Shown here piece by piece: positions 1 through 11,760 of a DNA stretch of 64,000 bases. The DNA is from Anodontia alba (taxonomy: Eukaryota > Mollusca > Bivalvia > Lucinida > Lucinidae): contig OZ024828.1 of assembly GCA_964016985.1 (NCBI GenBank), positions 90,244,399 to 90,308,398 of the forward strand, given 5' to 3'. Below the pieces are notes generated by a model. That model worked only from the letters and a program-made list of their open reading frames with translations, made no database searches and was not told the DNA's origin. A program made the translations under genes and the position numbers. The number at the start of each line of letters is the position of its first letter. Position 1 is the stretch's first letter.

Positions 1-698
1 TTAAAGAAGATTGCGTACAACATCTTTTTCGAACATATGGTTCTCTTGGCAATACATGAGCGTTTTCGATCTTTTCGCTTCAATTGCTTATTATCAGCCC
101 TTCTTTGTGGCTCAAACATGTGCAGCCAGGTTTCATCACCTGTTAGCAAGTTAGAAATAACCCGACTATTACAGCCTTTGTATGTTTTCAAAAGTTCTCG
201 GGCACATTTAAGGTGTTGTGTCTTTTGCTCCTCAGTGAGCAAATGAGGTATCCACCTAGCGCAAACCTTTCTCAGGTCCAAACGCTTTTTCAGAATTGTT
301 TGCACACTGCCTTCTGATATGCCAGCACAACTAGTTATATCTTTGACAGACAATCGCGCATCCTGTTCGACCACAATCTTTACAGCAGCGATGTTAGCCT
401 TGGTAACAGAGGTTTTAGGCCTTCCAGGACGGGTATCATCTTCAACAGAAAATTTCCCAGCTTTAAAAGCTTTTATCCACCTAAAAACTGTGCGCATTGA
501 AATGGTCTGAGGTCCTTATATACCACACAATTCATTAAATATCTGCTTTGAATCTATATTAAGACTAATGCGGCATTTAAAATAGCTACGAATTTCAGTC
601 CTGGTCCATGTTCCAATGTAACAAGTAAAATGGTCAGTGTATATGACTGCATCTATTTCAATTTGAAATAACTCGGTCAGTTGGAAAGCAATTTGCAC
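1..698 (-). pseudogene. mariner transposase, N-terminal part, one in-frame stop
   Basis: Read on the - strand, the frame shows a helix-turn-helix region (TRTEIRSYFKCRISLN), a single TAA at 516-518, a second DNA-binding region (TVFRWIKAFKAG), the GRP linker (DDTRPGRPKTS), ARWIPHLLTEEQK, and the first catalytic motif LTGDETW at about 126-140. The frame then stays open to the window edge (KKMLYAIFF). Apart from the one stop it is remarkably well kept, which suggests a fairly young copy. The remaining catalytic Asp residues are not in view. Confidence 0.85.
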
Positions 699-819
699 GA
701 AATAAACGTGTATCGTTAGCTATTCAACACACCATTCAAGTGCAGTGAAGCATTTTAAAATATACATGGGATAAAACCAAGGAAGCCTATTAGTGACAGA
801 ACTTTTTGCACGACCCTCG
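1..819 (-). mobile_element. mariner-family transposon, 3' half off the window
   Basis: The end at 811-819 reads CGAGGGTCGTGCAAAAAG outward-in on the - strand and is followed by TA at 820-821, the mariner target dinucleotide. A transposase on the - strand occupies most of the visible part. The opposite terminal repeat is left of the window. Confidence 0.8.
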
Positions 820-1274
820 TATTATGTAAGCAATTTCAGTTCTAGCCTGCCAAATAATTTTTCGACACCACTGGAACCACTGGAGTCTACAGTTATATCA
901 TCCATGGTGGACTTTGTTTGTTTCCCAGGCTAAACAAAAAGATTGGTTGTTACAAATATTAGCCTTATCCTAATTTGCATAAAATGACTAAAATCAATTT
1001 CCCTTAACAATATGTATAGTATTGTTAGGCCGGTGAGCCGGTCAAGCTTGTCATCAAAGTGAATATATTGCATATAATTCCAACCCATAGCTCAAGGTAA
1101 GGAACTGTTTTAACCAAAAAAGAATTGATATTTTTTTCTTATTTCTTCACGAAAACATATGCTGTTGGTACTCTTTAGTACCTATGATTGAGATGTTTCT
1201 AATGAGTAGTATTTAGTGACACTTATGGGATAATCTATCTTATTTCTCTATAAACACGTATGTTGTGGGGACTC
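820..1274. other. non-coding, no feature recognised
   Basis: AT-rich sequence with no supported coding region, RNA gene or repeat structure. Confidence 0.5.
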
Positions 1275-1550
1275 CATCACGTAAACATACCTATATAATT
1301 TTGACCCCCTTAAACCCCACTTTTATATAGTAAAACTGGGGTTTACAGGGGTATACATTATTTTTCTTATTTCCACTCAAAAACATAGATTGTGGGTACT
1401 CGTTAGAACCGCCTCGGCGAGGCGGTTCTAACGAGTACCCATAATCTATGTTTTGAGCAGAAATAAGAAAAATATCAGAGCTTTTTATCTGAAAATTTTC
1501 AGTTTTTGGACATGAAAATTTCAATATATTTAAATAGGCGTGTTTTCGTA
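1275..1550. mobile_element. palindromic MITE, subfamily 1
   Basis: The core, about 1,361-1,473, is a near-perfect hairpin centred near 1,417, with arms reading ...GTGGGTACTCGTTAGAACC... and their complement. The outer ends are inverted relatives (GTAAACATACCTAT against AATAGGCGTGTTTTCG). A second copy with the same flanks and 278 bp length is at 38,263-38,540. No coding capacity; peptide reading through the hairpin is an artefact. Confidence 0.8.
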
Positions 1551-2970
1551 ATGATTAGAAGCGCCAAAACATACTCCTCAATAAGTCTTCTGAATACATT
1601 TAAGAGCATGGAATAGCACTTATATTACTGAGAATGAGATTGTTAGATAATCAGTTTAGGAATAATAGTGCTGTATTTACCCTAAATATGTGGACACTTA
1701 CTTGCCCTAAACTTTGAACAAGTACATTTTTCGAACTTTCTTTCAGCCCAAAAATATCCCCCTGTCATTTGATCTCAAAAGAGAAACGTTACACAAGTGT
1801 AGCATATTGCTAGAGAAGTTTTGTTGATTTTACTATGGACATCACTCTATCTGTTTGGACACAAGTGCAATTTCCATAGAGAATACCGTTACTGGCTACA
1901 CCATTAATGTTTAGGTTCACATTGTTACTCTAGTGTGTAACGGTGCGGACATTTTTTTTAATTCATTTTCCTAAATATGCATTCTATTGTAAATCCTTGA
2001 TAAATTATAGTTTCCTATGGATTGCTTGGAAGTTTGATGACATAATATGCCAAGGTTATGTTTGATCAACAGGTTTATCATCAGTTTTTTTTCGCAAAAC
2101 GCCAACTCATGGATATCCACTCAATTTGTAACTGTGCTCATATTATGTTTTTGGATCAATGGCTTAGTTGACAGGCGTAAAATATGTCCTGAAGCCCTTA
2201 TCAATTGAACTAGAGTAAAAAGCTCTGAGACATATACGTTTTACATGCCAAACGCCATCTTGAAGTTACTAAGTTTTTACCGTTACGGCTGTCACGTACC
2301 GTTACGACTGTCCATTCCATCACAAATGCAATTAAAAATCAATCATTTCCATCAGAAATATGTACTACTAGGTTTCCTTTCATGACTAAACAGATGTATA
2401 CATAATGGCATGTTGACTACAGCAAGTGCGACTTTACAAAACACCCCTTTCAATAATATTTTACTATTTTATAACTATCCATACCATTCATGTATTTTAT
2501 GTACTAAAACCTGAAGTCAGAAACATTTCTTTCGATATTTAACAAGTATGAGAATTTCTCTGGATAAGTATTTATACTTATTCAGAATAAATACAGTATT
2601 TATACTTATTCAGAATAAATACAGCTTGAATGAAAGTCAAAGCTTTGGTCAAGCACTGTCCTGTAACCGTTTGGACATTTTACCGTTACGGGGCACTTCC
2701 ACTTGACATGGAAACCATAGTTTGTATTAGAAATAGTGTCTATAAAAGAATATTGTACAAGCGTCATATTTTCATAGTTATATATGTCAAAAATGTCCTG
2801 TAGTTAAATATTGACCATTTACAATATAGCACTTTATTTCCAGGAATAACACCATATGAAAATGAGGACCAGTACATAATATTTTGTCTGTATGTAACAG
2901 ATAGCTAAACCGCAGTTTGCTTTCTGTGTAACTGATATTAAGTGAGTGATAGTAACGCTGCGTTATTGTA
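1551..2970. other. AT-rich non-coding stretch with a 28-bp tandem duplication
   Basis: No gene was recognised. A perfect 28-bp direct duplication occupies 2,569-2,596 and 2,597-2,624. The motif TACCGTTACGG and close variants recur between about 1,880 and 2,700, but no regular period was found. Confidence 0.5.
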
Positions 2971-3041
2971 GAGGGTCATTCAATATATAATGCAACCTTT
3001 TAAATAATTTCCGTAATAAATATTTTAAAGTTGTTACCGTT

Positions 3042-4050
3042 CTACATTCCTTCAAAGTAATATCCCTTGTGGTCAATGACAGACTTTCACCTCTTTGGCA
3101 GGTCATCTATACCCGTTGCTAGGCAACCGTTCTCAAGTACCCTCACCCTCGCGGCCACGGCGGATTCAAGCTCCTCTTAATCGTTATAACGAATACCCCT
3201 CATATCTTTCTTTTGTTTGGGGAAAAGGTCAAAGTCGCAGGGACCTATGTCCGGGGAATAAAGGGGGGGGGGGGAAGGGGGTGGTCCAACGTTTCCCACT
3301 CGTACCGCCCTAGCAATGACGTCACCCCATTCGCGCCGTCAGGTCTCTTCCTACGGATCGCTTGTCTTAGTGTTTATTTTTTATTTTTTTATTTTTTTTT
3401 AATATACTCCTCATAGTATTTCCCATTAATGGTTTTACCACTCTCGACCTTGTGACTAGTGAGAATTCCATGTCTATCGTAGGCAAAAAATCATTAACAT
3501 CTTAAGTTTAGACTGAGTTCTGCTATACTTTGCCGGCCTCGGGGAGCTTGGTGTGTGCCACTCGGCTGATTGTCTCTTCAGTTCCGATTCATACGACCTC
3601 ACCCACGTTTCGTCAGTTGCAACAATTCTTGATAAAAAAAGTCTTGTCCTTCCGAATCAAACCGTGAAAGGAGATGAATGGCCACTTCCAAACAACGTTC
3701 CGCTTGATCCGACGTCAAGCGATGTGGCACCCACCTAGCCGAAACCTTTCTCATCTTCACATGGTTGCGCAGAGCCATTTCTTCGCACGCAATCCTTCTG
3801 TCAGATTTCAACAACCTTTTTAACTGTTCAGTATTATAACTGTCCGTAGCCGCCATAGTACTACCTGCTCGGTGGGCATCTTGAACGCACTCCCTGCCAT
3901 TCTTGAACTCATTCACCCATCGTAACTTGAGAATATGATAGAGGATATGTGCTACGTGAACGGACGAGCGTTGGGCCGGTGACGATGGACTATGTGCCAC
4001 GTGAACGGACGAGCGTTGGGCCGGTGACGATGGACTAGACGCAATCAATA
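3042..4050 (-). pseudogene. mariner transposase relic with several frameshifts
   Basis: On the - strand, recognisable blocks appear in transposase order: FDSEGQDF, then after a frameshift in a T-run TDETWVRSYESELKRQS, SPRPAK, MLMIF, AYDRHG, TINGKYYEEY, a degenerate HPPF...LFP region, and a C-terminal block resembling KSVIDHKGYYFEGM with stop at 3,042-3,044. Poly-T and poly-G tracts interrupt the middle, and the second catalytic region is unreadable. The N-terminal DNA-binding domain is missing and replaced by tandem repeats. It is inactive. Confidence 0.8.
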
Positions 4051-4162
4051 TGATAGAGGATATGTGCTACGTGAACGGACGAGCGTTGGGCCGGTGACGA
4101 TGGACTATGTGCCACGTGAACGGACGAGCGTCGGGCCGGTGACGATGGACTAGACGCAATCA
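3933..4162. repeat. two-level tandem repeat, 115 bp x2 with 45-bp subunits
   Basis: Two 115-bp units (3,933-4,047 and 4,048-4,162) are nearly identical. Each contains two 45-bp subunits around CGTGAACGGACGAGCG. The array sits where the N-terminal codons of the mariner transposase would be expected. Confidence 0.85.
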
Positions 4163-6659
4163 CAAGCAATCATAGAATAAACACAACACTTTGTAAAATA
4201 AAAACAAGCATGTATTTCAAAAGTTCAAAAAAAAAAAAAACTATAATTAAAGTTCAAATTTCCATGTTCCGAAGCTTCCATAATCCACAGGTATTGTTAA
4301 ACTTCATAATCTGAAAATACTGTTATTTTCCATAATTAAATATACTATAAATTTGAAGTAAATACGTAACTTGTCCACGGATGTATCCTCCATATTTCCG
4401 GTTATCACTAACACTTGTTTCTATAGAACTTTGAACAAAACTTGCCGGAAAACATTTGATGGTCAATCATAGTGACGATTACGAGTGGACACAATCACAG
4501 TGGCGAAACAGATACATATACGGATACGGGACCTGAAAATAAGTATCATGTCCTAGAACTCTCGATGTCATGTTTCGGATACGGGACCTGAAAATAAGTA
4601 TCATGTCCTAGAACTCTCGATATCAAACATGACAAGATATTTCCTTATTAATTTCCACTAGATATACAGAGTGTGTACGCCAAATGTTATAAATGCGACA
4701 AGTCCGTTGCAATTGATTATTATATAGCAATTGATTATTATATAGCAAAATCAAATCCTAAAACCACATGGACGCTGTTAATGACATATAATATTGTACA
4801 AAAATCCAACATTGGCAGACACACAGTCAGAATATATCTGACAACCATATTAATCGGAGGAATGGCATCTCGACGATTACACATTCTTACAGGAAGAACC
4901 CATGCGCCTTCCACTGTAAGAATCCCTTTAGAACGCTAAAGGCTAAAATAAATTATAACTGCCATTATACCACAATGATTACACGATCACACATCGTCCC
5001 CACGTAATCATTGGGTACAATATCAACATGCCATCGTCATAGCCTCAAAGATGACTCCTTGCTGCTTGAGCCATTTCACCGTAAAATATTCTAGTAAACA
5101 GACTTGTGATTAAAATAAAAAGGACCTCTGTATATGTGTTTAAAGTGAATATAGTATGTGTCATTTGTGTAAATCGCGCTAACTACTGAATGTGTATGCA
5201 GTTAACATAACGCCTAACGGTAGCGTACGTTTACGCGTATATGTACGGTGTGTGCGGTTCACATAACGACATAACGCCTAACTGTGCCATACATTTAAGC
5301 GTATATGTCTGGTATGTACATGTCAGATGAGAATATGTAATATCAAAGTACGGTAGTGCTATCATTGTGCCGATCCATTTATCTTATTCAAATAAGATTA
5401 CTGATTGCATTCTGATCAGGGTCTACAGAACCTATCAGACTCACCAGACTGACCAGGATCCATAGAATCGATCAAACTTATCCTCCCTATTCGGTTTATA
5501 GTTTACACACCCGACACGGCTTATTCGTCTGATCAGGGTCTACACATATAACCAAAGTGTATACATCTGATCAGGGTCTATCTACTTATCATGCCGGGTT
5601 TGTAAGTACGAATGATACATAAAATCGCAACGTAGTAAAGCAATAAATTTACCTACTCGAATTTTAGCTGCGGTAAAGACGAGCAAGAATATTGCAAGAA
5701 TAAAATTAAATAAATTATTGACTTACCATGGTCAGATTCCCCAGATACAGCACAACATGAAGATTAGAAAAAGGAAGACAAGGATCAGTCTTTGATGAAA
5801 TAAATTTTGTAGTGTGTATCGTTCTATTCAACCAGGGAACTTTTATAGTAATGTGGCACGTTTTGAAACAGTGTGTCCACAAGAAATCCGTGAAATTCAA
5901 GATCTAAAAATAATATTCACAAGAATACCGTGATAGTCAAGATTTAAAATAACCTGTTCGATTGTCCGAACGGTGCAAAGTTTCACACAGCAACTGCTAA
6001 AACTATGAAGGAAAAAACATTTTTCTCTCAGAACGCTACAAAACTGCAAAATTACGACAGAAAATTGTCTCCCCTTTCAAAAGATAGCCTTGAGACGAAA
6101 ATCAATCCCAGAACAGTGAAGATATTGATCACCGAACCTAGGTTCACTCGGAATATATAGTGTTCTGGTAACCACTTAAGTATATAGACGTAAATAATCA
6201 AATACACCCTCAGCATAACTATCTCGTGATTACCGTAATACCGTAACTTGAAAGCTGAAGTGTACCTACTTGCTTAAAAAGTAAAACTGTCATCATAATC
6301 AGCGCTCCAGTTACAAATGCAATAATCTAACCTGGTTAATAAAAATCGATACAAACTTCTTTTTATACTATGTACATATAAAAATATATTCAAGATAAAA
6401 CAGGGACTTGACAATATGGGCCGCAAGCTTCCTGTAATGCACTAAATATTTCCTGTTTTATTACGCTGACATTCAATTTTTATGTAACTACGCTGATCCT
6501 GAGACGTGACCGCGGCCATGACGCTTACAGTGACGTCATATAACGTCATGGTATGATGACGTCATTACAAAAGCCGTCGCGTGACGTTACGTGCTAATTG
6601 CATTTGTATTGAAGTATCTACATGTCAATTTTGAAAGTGATGATAAGAAATTATTAGGT
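4163..6659. other. non-coding interior of the expanded mariner
   Basis: No gene is supported. A direct duplication of about 55 bp (CGGATACGGGACCTGAAAAT) lies at about 4,521-4,630. Imperfect repeats around ATAACGCCTAAC occur at 5,205-5,340, and GATCAGGGTCTA recurs at 5,415-5,582. The ends carry the terminal inverted repeats. Confidence 0.5.
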
Positions 6660-6736
6660 AAGTTGCATTATATATTAAATGACCCTCGTAACAAGTGTTT
6701 TGGCGGTCATTGAGCACTTTTCACTAAACTGAATAT

Positions 6737-6937
6737 ATATATATAATTTAAGATTTAAACAAACTTCAACAAAGAATTCCTGCCCAGGATCAATACGGAT
6801 GCAAGTACTTCAGAAAAAAGTGTATAGGGAGTAATATGAAATACCACTGGACTGAGTGAGGCTCGAACCCACGCCGGCTACGACGGCAGCGCCTAGCCCT
6901 TCAGAGTCAGGAGACCTAACTACTGCACCACTACGCT
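6737..6937 (-). mobile_element. tRNA-derived SINE, family A, copy 1
   Basis: On the - strand the head is tRNA-like, with GTGGTGCAGTAGTTAGGTC near the A-box position and GGTTCGAGCCTC as B box. The anticodon-loop-like CTCTGAA resembles tRNA-Gln(CUG), but this assignment is tentative. The body ends in an AT-rich tail. Confidence 0.75.
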
Positions 6938-7018
6938 TCTTTTTTAAACTTGTTTTTTAATATTTTCAAGCTTTAGTATCCTATGGATCCAGAGAATTTG
7001 TTTAAATATTAAATTGTA

Positions 7019-7210
7019 ATAAGTGGTTAGGTCTCCTGACTCTGAAGGGCTAGGCGCTGCCGTCGTAGCCGGCGTAGGTTCGAGCCTCACTCAGTCCAGT
7101 GGTATTTCATATTTCTCCCTATACACTTTTTTCTGAAGTATTTGCATCAGTATTGATCTTGGGCAGGAATTCTTTGTTGAAGTTTGTTTAAATCTTAAAT
7201 TATAATAATA
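7019..7210 (+). mobile_element. SINE family A, copy 2 (5'-truncated)
   Basis: Same tRNA-like head, starting inside the A box, and the same body (CAGTCCAGTGGTATTTCATA) as the other family A copies. It lies in inverted orientation to the copy at 6,737-6,937. Confidence 0.75.
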
Positions 7211-7350
7211 TTTTCAAGCTTCAGTATCCTATGGATCCAGAGAGTTCCTTGTATATAATGTGTGCGCTAGCGCACCAAAAATATACCCTATTCGACGGGT
7301 CATTCAGAGAAATCAAGCATAATACTGTTCCATGAAACTTGTTTTTTAAC

Positions 7351-7436
7351 AAGCGTAGTGGTGCAGTAGTTAGGTCTCCTGACTCTGAAGGGCTAGGCGC
7401 TGCCGTCGTAGCCGGCGTGGGTTCGAGCCTCATTTT
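7351..7436 (+). mobile_element. SINE family A, copy 3 (head only)
   Basis: Only the tRNA-like head is present. It stops just after the B box and is followed at once by a complete copy starting at 7,440. The pair looks like a head-to-tail duplication or tandem insertion. Confidence 0.75.
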
Positions 7437-7439
7437 AAC

Positions 7440-8065
<626 letters not shown>

Positions 8066-8660
8066 TTATATGGTTTATTACGAAGACATCCAATTAGGTT
8101 AGATATTTCGAGCTTCTGAGTGACCCATATCTATTATCAACTCCCCTACCCGCTGTGAGTCAAGCCATCACTGAGAGAAACTTTCCCGTATTCAGTTTTA
8201 AGGGAAAAATTAGGATTTTGCAAAACAAAGAACAGGAATCAAATAGATAGAGATTTATCCTCTTGTTTCATTAAGAAACGGTAAGAAAAAAAATATGAAA
8301 ACATAAAAACAATTTCTGTCAGTACTTACAAAACAATTTAATACCTCTCCAAAACTTGTTTAAACTCTTTCAACCGTATTGCAAATTACTAACAAAACAC
8401 TTTAATACTTCTCAAAAACTTGTTTAAACTCTTTCAACAATATCACACTTCCTTCTTTATAGAATACATTACAGGTAGCATTCACCTAAATATTCATGTT
8501 GATTATTCGCACTTCCTTCTTTATAGAATACATTACAGGTAGCATTCACCTAAATATTCATGTTGATTTTCTCATTGAAATCAAATAAGGAAGAGTTATT
8601 TTATAAGCTATATTGTACATTTTCCCAATGTGATGCGAGTTCGGAGTACTCCACTATTAC
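8066..8660. repeat. non-coding, with 64-bp tandem duplication
   Basis: No gene seen. A 64-bp unit starting CACTTCCTTCTTTATAG is repeated at 8,446 and 8,510. A looser duplication around AACTTGTTTAAACTCTTTCA precedes it. Confidence 0.7.
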
Positions 8661-8864
8661 CATAGCAACAGATAAGGCACTTTTTTTTCCACCAAAACGT
8701 GTCTATATTTTTCTTATTTCTCGACGAAAACATATGTTGTGGTACTCATTAGAAGCGCCTCGCCGAGGCGCTTCTAATGAACATCCACAACATATGTTTT
8801 CGTCGAGTAATAAGAAAACTATTTACCTGATACTCGCTCTTATCTAGACCTATGATTACTTAAG
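8661..8864. mobile_element. palindromic MITE, subfamily 2
   Basis: The ends are inverted: CATAGCAACAGATAAGG at the left and a relative of CTTATCTGTAGCTATG at the right. The core is a long hairpin: AAAACATATGTTGTGG... GCGCCTCGCCGAGGCGC ...CCACAACATATGTTTT. The same design recurs at 53,225, 56,440, 61,788 and 62,621. Confidence 0.85.
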
Positions 8865-9254
8865 TTGAATGCCGATTGCATTATCTTGAAACCCCGTTTT
8901 GTTAAAGATACATTTTTCCTTATTTGGCTAGACTACCCTGTCATGATCAGGCTAAATATACGGTCCTGATACCTTAGCAAACATCAAAGGCTTATTTTAT
9001 CTAAGTGATCTGTAACAGTGGTGGTTTTGGAAAGCAATGTTCAGCCATTTGCTTCCACTGTAGTTTATAGCTTTTGCATTCTGGTCGTGCTTCATTGGAA
9101 TTCTCTTTCCTTGGTGTTCCTTTAACAGGTTACTGGACGTTTTGATCTTGTCCAATTGTGACCTCTGCTGACCTCCTACCCATTTTGTCATATCGCCAGT
9201 AGCATTTTTTTTTACTGACCATACATGTTGTAATTGATAAACGGGTTCCTCGCA
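8865..9254. other. non-coding or very decayed gypsy sequence
   Basis: It lies directly upstream of recognisable integrase codons. It could be more of the same relic, but no motif could be read. A 112-residue open frame on the - strand (8,997-9,335) overlaps integrase codons and is not supported. Confidence 0.35.
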
Positions 9255-9965
9255 GTTTTTCTTGATGTTTGGGCGACACCCTCGTTTAGCGATTGATGCC
9301 TTCCTTGGAATACCACAGGATACTGAGACAGCCAAGAGTCACCAGGACTATTTTGGCAGGCTCGAGCACTTGCAACGGTTTACGAAAGAGATTGGAAAAA
9401 GCCAAGAAAAGCGCTGGAAGACATAAAGAATATTACGACGAGAAAGTGAGACATTTTAAGCTTGAAGTGGAAGACCGAGTTTTGGTTGAGAAGAAAGGGT
9501 ACAAAGAAAAACAAAACTGACTGGTCTTTGGGAACATTATCCTTATGTAGTAGCAGGTCAGCCGGTGCCAGACATGCTTGCATACTAGATAGTGAAGGAA
9601 AACACGCGTAATTCCAGGACACGTACCCTGCATCGGAACATGCTACTATCTTTTACAGGATTAGTTTGCCCGCAGACATACCCCTCCAACCACAGTTCAG
9701 AAAGAGAAACAGCCTATTACAGTAGCTGTTGAAGAATTAGACTTAGTAGAAGAGAGTGAATACAGAGATAGCAACGAGTCTTCAGCTGACGAAGAGGGGA
9801 GGTAAACTGTATGCTATGTCCATCCCATCCGCCGACATCCTGGACAGATCGGTGTCTTGCCCCGTACAAAGCCGTTGGACAGAGCAGCAACACCTCAACC
9901 AGAACTACAGAGAAGTGCCAGAAACCGAAGACTGCCACAGAGTCTCAGAGACGATGCTGGGGTAA
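9255..9965 (+). pseudogene. Ty3/gypsy pol relic: integrase C-terminal region and tail
   Basis: In shifting + frames the sequence reads LMFGRHPRLAIDAFLGIPQD (integrase, about 9,262-9,330), RHKEYYDEKV and VEDRVLV (about 9,420-9,490), then after a frameshift LTGLWEHYPYVVAGQPVP and RTLHRNMLL (to about 9,650). An acidic spacer and RSARNRR follow near 9,930. This is the usual order at the end of gypsy polyproteins. Several frameshifts make it inactive. No LTR was recognised. Confidence 0.8.
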
Positions 9966-11040
9966 GAAACCAACATCCATCCACAAACCATACACATCGT
10001 CACCCACCTGTATGAAGAAGCAACAGATAGGAAAGACAGAACTATGCTCATTACTCATCCTTCATCATCATCTACAGTATGTACAACAGTTTGAGAAGAA
10101 CGCAGACGCAGAGACAAAATGGAAGATAGACGGAGAGACCTATTGGGAGTCAGACGAAGAGAGAGAAGGACTTTGTAATTTGTGCCATAAAGCTTCTTTT
10201 TTCAATAAATAAATGAATGAATAAATACGATCTATCTTACTAATTTTCGGTATTTGATACAGTTGCGGATAAAGAGGGCATTTGATGATAAATTACCATA
10301 TATTGGCATTAGTTTATTATTTTTCCATAAACATGTTGTGGTTATTCATTAGAACTGCTTTGGCGGGACGATTCTAATGTATAATAACAAACAGATGAAT
10401 TTTGTGGAATAATGTGAAAAAAACGACATCATATCATTACTATATTACCCACCTTATCTGTTTCACTCACTGTCTCATCATTAACTTTGCTGATATCTAA
10501 TCTAATTACCTCTTATCAGGCCCCTACATATATATTAGAGGCATGTCACCAAGGATTTCTTACCTCTTATCTGCTTAGAGCCATTAGGCTGCCATGTAAT
10601 CAAAATTGTGTCTTTAAGGCTGATTGCTCATTTACCGATGTAATAACATATCCCATACCACTGCTGCAATATTTACATGCCAGGAAGAATAACCTGTATC
10701 TGTATAAACATTGCCGAAACGACTTCATATAGCTTAAAAGTCAGGTTAGTTTAGATTGTGGAGAGTTATATATATAGTAGCTTATTTATATTGCATCTTA
10801 TAATTGTTCCGAAATTACTGAAATACTGATGACGGGACGTCAACACGTCAAACATCAAAATTCTAAACTACTCAACAATAATTTCAGGAATAATTTATAT
10901 TCATTTAATGAATAACACATGATGTTATCATTTTCGCTCCTTTAGATACGTATATAAATTATTGAACCAGGTAAGGTATGTTTGCAGTGAAATATATATT
11001 ATTGTACCTAAGTGGTTACATACCCCCAATTAATTTCGCC
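9966..11040. other. non-coding; weak MITE copy inside
   Basis: An open frame of 133 codons ending at 10,212 has no recognisable domain and probably belongs to the gypsy 3' region. A decayed copy of the palindromic MITE core lies at about 10,308-10,390. The rest is AT-rich with no feature seen. Confidence 0.45.
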
Positions 11041-11708
11041 ATAGGCTACAATGTTAGGAGTTCAAAAGTCTCTCACCTGCTACAGTTCTATAGTCCCAAT
11101 TCAGATCAATGTTTTGGTGGGATGTGATAGCAACTTGAGTGAGCAACAGATCCTGGGATTTCCATGTCCTCTTCGCCACTTCGAAAACACATGACATTGC
11201 CCACCATATGACATCCCAAAAACTCCCCCTATTCACGGCCACAAACTGGAATGACCGACTGACTCGTTGTAGCACTCCACCCGGCCTAATAGTTCCCTAT
11301 AGAACAGTTTACTATCTAGATTAGTTTCCTCCAGGAACCTTCTGTGACCCGAAATAAAAAAAACAATGCAGTCTTGTTTACCTTACACTGTATACAACAA
11401 CTACTCCGTACACTCTATTTTTAGATAGGGCTATTTTTCACGTACCTAAACAGAGTCACGTGAATAGCAGTCTTGTTCCAAATGATACTCGTTTCAATGA
11501 GACACTTGGTTATTTATTTATTTATTTATTTATTTGTTTTATTTATTTATTTTTTTTTTTCAATAAACTCCGCTCTATTTACACTACTAATCAGGCACCT
11601 ATAGATATTGATCTTTTTACAGCACTTAAAAACGTCCACACAAACTCATAACGAAAACTAGGATTTTACCTTAGAGCGAAAATTCCAAATTTTCTTGTTT
11701 CTTGTTTC

Positions 11709-11760
<52 letters not shown>

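Larger units (their letters stand above)
2971..6688 (-). mobile_element. expanded, decayed mariner element
   Basis: Inverted ends of about 28 bp match: GAGGGTCATTCAATATATAA at 2,971 and its relative ending at 6,688. Each is flanked by TA (2,969-2,970 and 6,689-6,690). A mariner transposase relic lies on the - strand near the left end. At about 3.7 kb the element is nearly three times the usual 1.3 kb. The extra 2.5 kb, 4,160-6,660, is non-coding and lies on the promoter side of the transposase. Confidence 0.75.

Noticed and set aside
8997..9335. 112-residue frame on the - strand
   Set aside because: Its start overlaps integrase codons on the + strand that match gypsy motifs. It shows no domain of its own.
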